Below, in pieces: positions 62,369-64,000 of a stretch of DNA of 64,000 nucleotides (positions are counted from its first letter, which is position 1; the number at the start of each line of letters is the position of its first letter). Under the pieces are notes generated by a model. It searched no databases and was not told where the DNA came from. It saw only the letters and a list, made by a program, of their open reading frames with translations. Position numbers and translations under genes: made by a program. The stretch is from Betaproteobacteria bacterium (GTDB taxonomy: Bacteria; Pseudomonadota; Gammaproteobacteria; Burkholderiales; Methylophilaceae), in assembly GCA_016868195.1 (NCBI GenBank), contig VGHQ01000003.1, positions 62,001 to 126,000 of the forward strand, given 5' to 3'.

Positions 62369-62629
62369 CTATACTGGCGGCGCTGCAGGTGCTTTTCTGC
62401 CTGGCGCTGCTGGTGGTGTGTAGCCTGCGATGCGGCATTGAATGCCCTCGATAAGTTTACCTTTGGCACCATGCTGAATGATGGTACATGTTTGAATAAG
62501 ATTCTTACTTTGAAGTTCTGAAATCGTTTTTCTTAATTCTTTTAAATCAATACCTGTGTCTTTGACAATTTCGTAATCGATCTTTTGTCCGTGTTTTTGT
62601 AAATATTTTAATACCACTTCTTTTGTCAT
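62369..62629 (-). CDS. Small winged-helix-like protein with Pro/Ala tail
   Basis: An 86-residue protein. The first ~65 residues look like a winged helix (VVLKYLQKHGQKIDYEIVKD ... LKELRKTISELQSKNLI), and the tail TPPAAPGRKAPAAPPV is rich in Pro and Ala. It resembles small MarR/ArsR-like proteins of betaproteobacteria near rpoD, but I do not recognise a named family. The bases are shared with an out-of-frame extension of the peroxiredoxin frame; codon sense favours this gene. It is probably the last gene before tRNA-Ile on the same strand. Confidence 0.65.
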   Translation of the reverse strand: MTKEVVLKYLQKHGQKIDYEIVKDTGIDLKELRKTISELQSKNLIQTCTIIQHGAKGKLIEGIQCRIAGYTPPAAPGRKAPAAPPV

Positions 62630-62654
62630 GTTATTACCTTCCTTTTACTAAATT

Positions 62655-62731
62655 TGGTGGGCCCACCTGGACTTGAACCAGGGACCAAAGGATTATGAGT
62701 CCTCTGCTCTAACCAACTGAGCTATAGGCCC
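62655..62731 (-). tRNA. ileX: tRNA-Ile2 (anticodon CAU, lysidine-modified)
   Basis: 77 bases including an encoded CCA. The acceptor arm GGGCCTA pairs with TGGGCCC-type 3' bases, the D arm AGCTCAGTTGGTTAGAGC, anticodon stem-loop GGACTCATAATCC and T arm with GTTCAAGTC are standard. Anticodon CAU with this body (like E. coli ileX, not initiator or elongator tRNA-Met) indicates the isoleucine tRNA whose C34 is changed to lysidine by TilS to read AUA. Confidence 0.92.
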
Positions 62732-62745
62732 TCTGATAGATTGGT

Positions 62746-64000
62746 TTATTCTTTTCCGTTTTCTAAAAAGCTACGTAATCTCTCTGAGCGTGTTGGATGT
62801 CTTAATTTTCTTAACGCTTTCGCTTCAATTTGTCGAATACGTTCACGTGTCACATCAAACTGTTTACCTACCTCTTCTAAAGTATGGTCTGTATTCATCT
62901 CAATGCCAAAACGCATACGTAAAACTTTCGCCTCACGCGGTGTAAGTGACTCTAAAATTTCTGCCGTCACATCACGAAGAGACCCATACACAGACGCATC
63001 AATCGGTGTCAATGTCGCAGCATCTTCAATAAAGTCGCCAAGATGAGAATCTTCATCATCGCCAATCGGGGTTTCCATCGAAATAGGCTCTTTAGAAATT
63101 TTTAAAATCTTACGAATCTTGTCTTCCGGCATTTCCATTTTTTCAGCGAGCACGGATGGATCAGGTTCAGCACCTGTCGATTGCAAAATTTGTCGTGAAA
63201 TACGATTCATCTTATTAATCGTTTCAATCATATGGACTGGAATACGAATAGTTCTTGCTTGGTCAGCAATCGAACGTGTGATTGCCTGGCGAATCCACCA
63301 AGTCGCGTACGTTGAAAATTTATATCCACGACGGTATTCAAATTTATCCACCGCTTTCATCAAACCGATGTTTCCTTCCTGAATGAGATCCAAGAATTGA
63401 AGGCCGCGGTTGGTATATTTTTTTGCGATCGAAATCACAAGACGTAAGTTAGCTTCGATCATTTCACGTTTTGCACGGCGCGCTCTCGCTTCACCTGTCG
63501 TCATTTGCTTATTTATTTCTTTTAAATCCTTAATCGACAAACCTGCTTCTTTTTCAATTGCAATCAATTGATCTTGCCGGTCTAAGATCGAGTGTTTAAA
63601 ACGTTCAAGTTTTGCGTTGTAAGGCTTATCGTGTCTGAGTTCATCCGTTAGCCAATGAAGGTTGGTTTCATTACCTGGAAAACTCTTAATAAAATGCGTA
63701 CGAGGCATACCTGATTTCTCGACACAGAAATCCATTAATTTTCTTTCGTGCGTTCTAATTTCATTGACACGATCTCTCACAGAGTCACAAAGTGCTTCGA
63801 CTTGTTTTGCTGAGAATCTAAATTCCATCAATTCTTTTAAAACAGATTCATGGAGTTTTTTATATGCAGGATCGTCAATGCCTTTTTTAAGACGAATATC
63901 ATTCATCTTCTGATTGGTTTTTCGAATCGCAGCAAAACGTGTTAAGACTTCTTCACGTAATTTTACAAGTGCTTCAGCTGAGATGGCAGCAGCTTTAGCG
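62746..64000 (-). CDS. rpoD: RNA polymerase sigma-70 factor RpoD, partial (5' end cut by window edge)
   Basis: Housekeeping sigma factor. The frame runs to the window edge, giving the last ~418 codons. Visible parts are the non-conserved/1.2 region (from about 63900), region 2 with [20 protein letters not shown], the -10-binding [15 protein letters not shown], region 3, and region 4 with the helix-turn-helix [20 protein letters not shown] and the C-terminal [13 protein letters not shown]. The internal ATG at 63904-63906 is not the true start. It is followed by tRNA-Ile 14 bp after its stop. Confidence 0.97.
   Translation of the reverse strand, partial: AKAAAISAEALVKLREEVLTRFAAIRKTNQKMNDIRLKKGIDDPAYKKLHESVLKELMEFRFSAKQVEALCDSVRDRVNEIRTHERKLMDFCVEKSGMPRTHFIKSFPGNETNLHWLTDELRHDKPYNAKLERFKHSILDRQDQLIAIEKEAGLSIKDLKEINKQMTTGEARARRAKREMIEANLRLVISIAKKYTNRGLQFLDLIQEGNIGLMKAVDKFEYRRGYKFSTYATWWIRQAITRSIADQARTIRIPVHMIETINKMNRISRQILQSTGAEPDPSVLAEKMEMPEDKIRKILKISKEPISMETPIGDDEDSHLGDFIEDAATLTPIDASVYGSLRDVTAEILESLTPREAKVLRMRFGIEMNTDHTLEEVGKQFDVTRERIRQIEAKALRKLRHPTRSERLRSFLENGKE

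Noticed and set aside
62741-63046. 101-codon plus-strand frame over rpoD
   Set aside because: Antisense to the conserved region 3-4 of the sigma factor; no homology pattern seen.
1-64000. Mobile elements, prophage, CRISPR arrays or genomic island borders
   Set aside because: No transposase, integrase, regularly spaced repeats or change in codon style was seen; apart from rnpB and the tRNA the window is housekeeping and metabolic genes.

Overview
This AT-rich window (no tool was run, but third positions and spacers are clearly A/T-heavy) comes from a streamlined methylotrophic betaproteobacterium, most likely a planktonic member of the Methylophilaceae (Ca. Methylopumilus / OM43-like). The reasons are a lanthanide-type methanol dehydrogenase cluster (xoxF, xoxJ, xoxG), a quinoprotein-associated SoxYZ-like carrier, a soluble NAD-linked formate dehydrogenase (fdsGBACD) beside Mo-cofactor genes, betaproteobacterial gene orders (trxA-rho-rpmE; rpoD next to tRNA-Ile), very short spacers and frequent 4-bp overlaps. 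No insertion sequence, prophage, CRISPR array or rRNA operon was seen. The genus is an inference; the family-level call is stronger.

Layout. 1-14006 (minus): the division and cell wall (dcw) cluster in canonical order mraZ-rsmH-ftsL-ftsI-murE-murF-mraY-murD-ftsW-murG-murC-murB-ddl, with ddl cut by the window edge. Three 10-bp-spaced MraZ-type boxes lie upstream. 14123-14500: RNase P RNA and its terminator. 14630-17765 (minus): rsmI-pyrC-umuC. 17897-22289 (plus): dolP-like lipoprotein, trxA, rho, rpmE and a GT39-type membrane glycosyltransferase. 22294-28259 (minus): formate dehydrogenase operon; divergent from it at 28371-33368 (plus) are a second molybdoenzyme and moaA-mobA-moeA. 33472-36504 (plus): peroxiredoxin, PhoH2, LplT-like transporter. 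36501-41419 (minus): NDH-2 and then the methanol oxidation genes xoxG, xoxJ and xoxF, each followed by its own terminator-like hairpin. 41704-51697: mixed housekeeping genes (peptidase, YihY fusion, TPR-oxygenase, YqhA, RodZ, UmuD, HU, cardiolipin synthase, pentapeptide protein, SDR, AlkA). 51863-53034 (minus): PepSY-like protein and SoxYZ-like carrier. 53111-60085 (minus): a compact eight-gene lipid-modification operon. 60125-64000: serine protease, DUF2237 and pterin dehydratase-like pair, secreted peroxiredoxin, small winged-helix protein, tRNA-Ile(CAU) and partial rpoD.

How it fits together. Periplasmic XoxF oxidises methanol and passes electrons to cytochrome XoxG, with XoxJ as accessory protein. 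Formate produced further along is oxidised to CO2 by FdsGBA, giving NADH that NDH-2 can re-oxidise. MoaA, MobA and MoeA supply the Mo cofactor needed by FdsA and by the neighbouring orphan molybdoenzyme.

The least explained parts are the lipid operon (two cyclopropane-synthase-like methyltransferases, desaturase, flavin oxidoreductase, DUF1365, DUF1295, DUF2878, lipocalin), the YihY-cyclic-nucleotide-domain fusion, and the repeated symmetric elements in the xoxF leader. Four convergent gene pairs end in a shared 4-bp TTAA or CTAA stop, a mark of extreme compaction.
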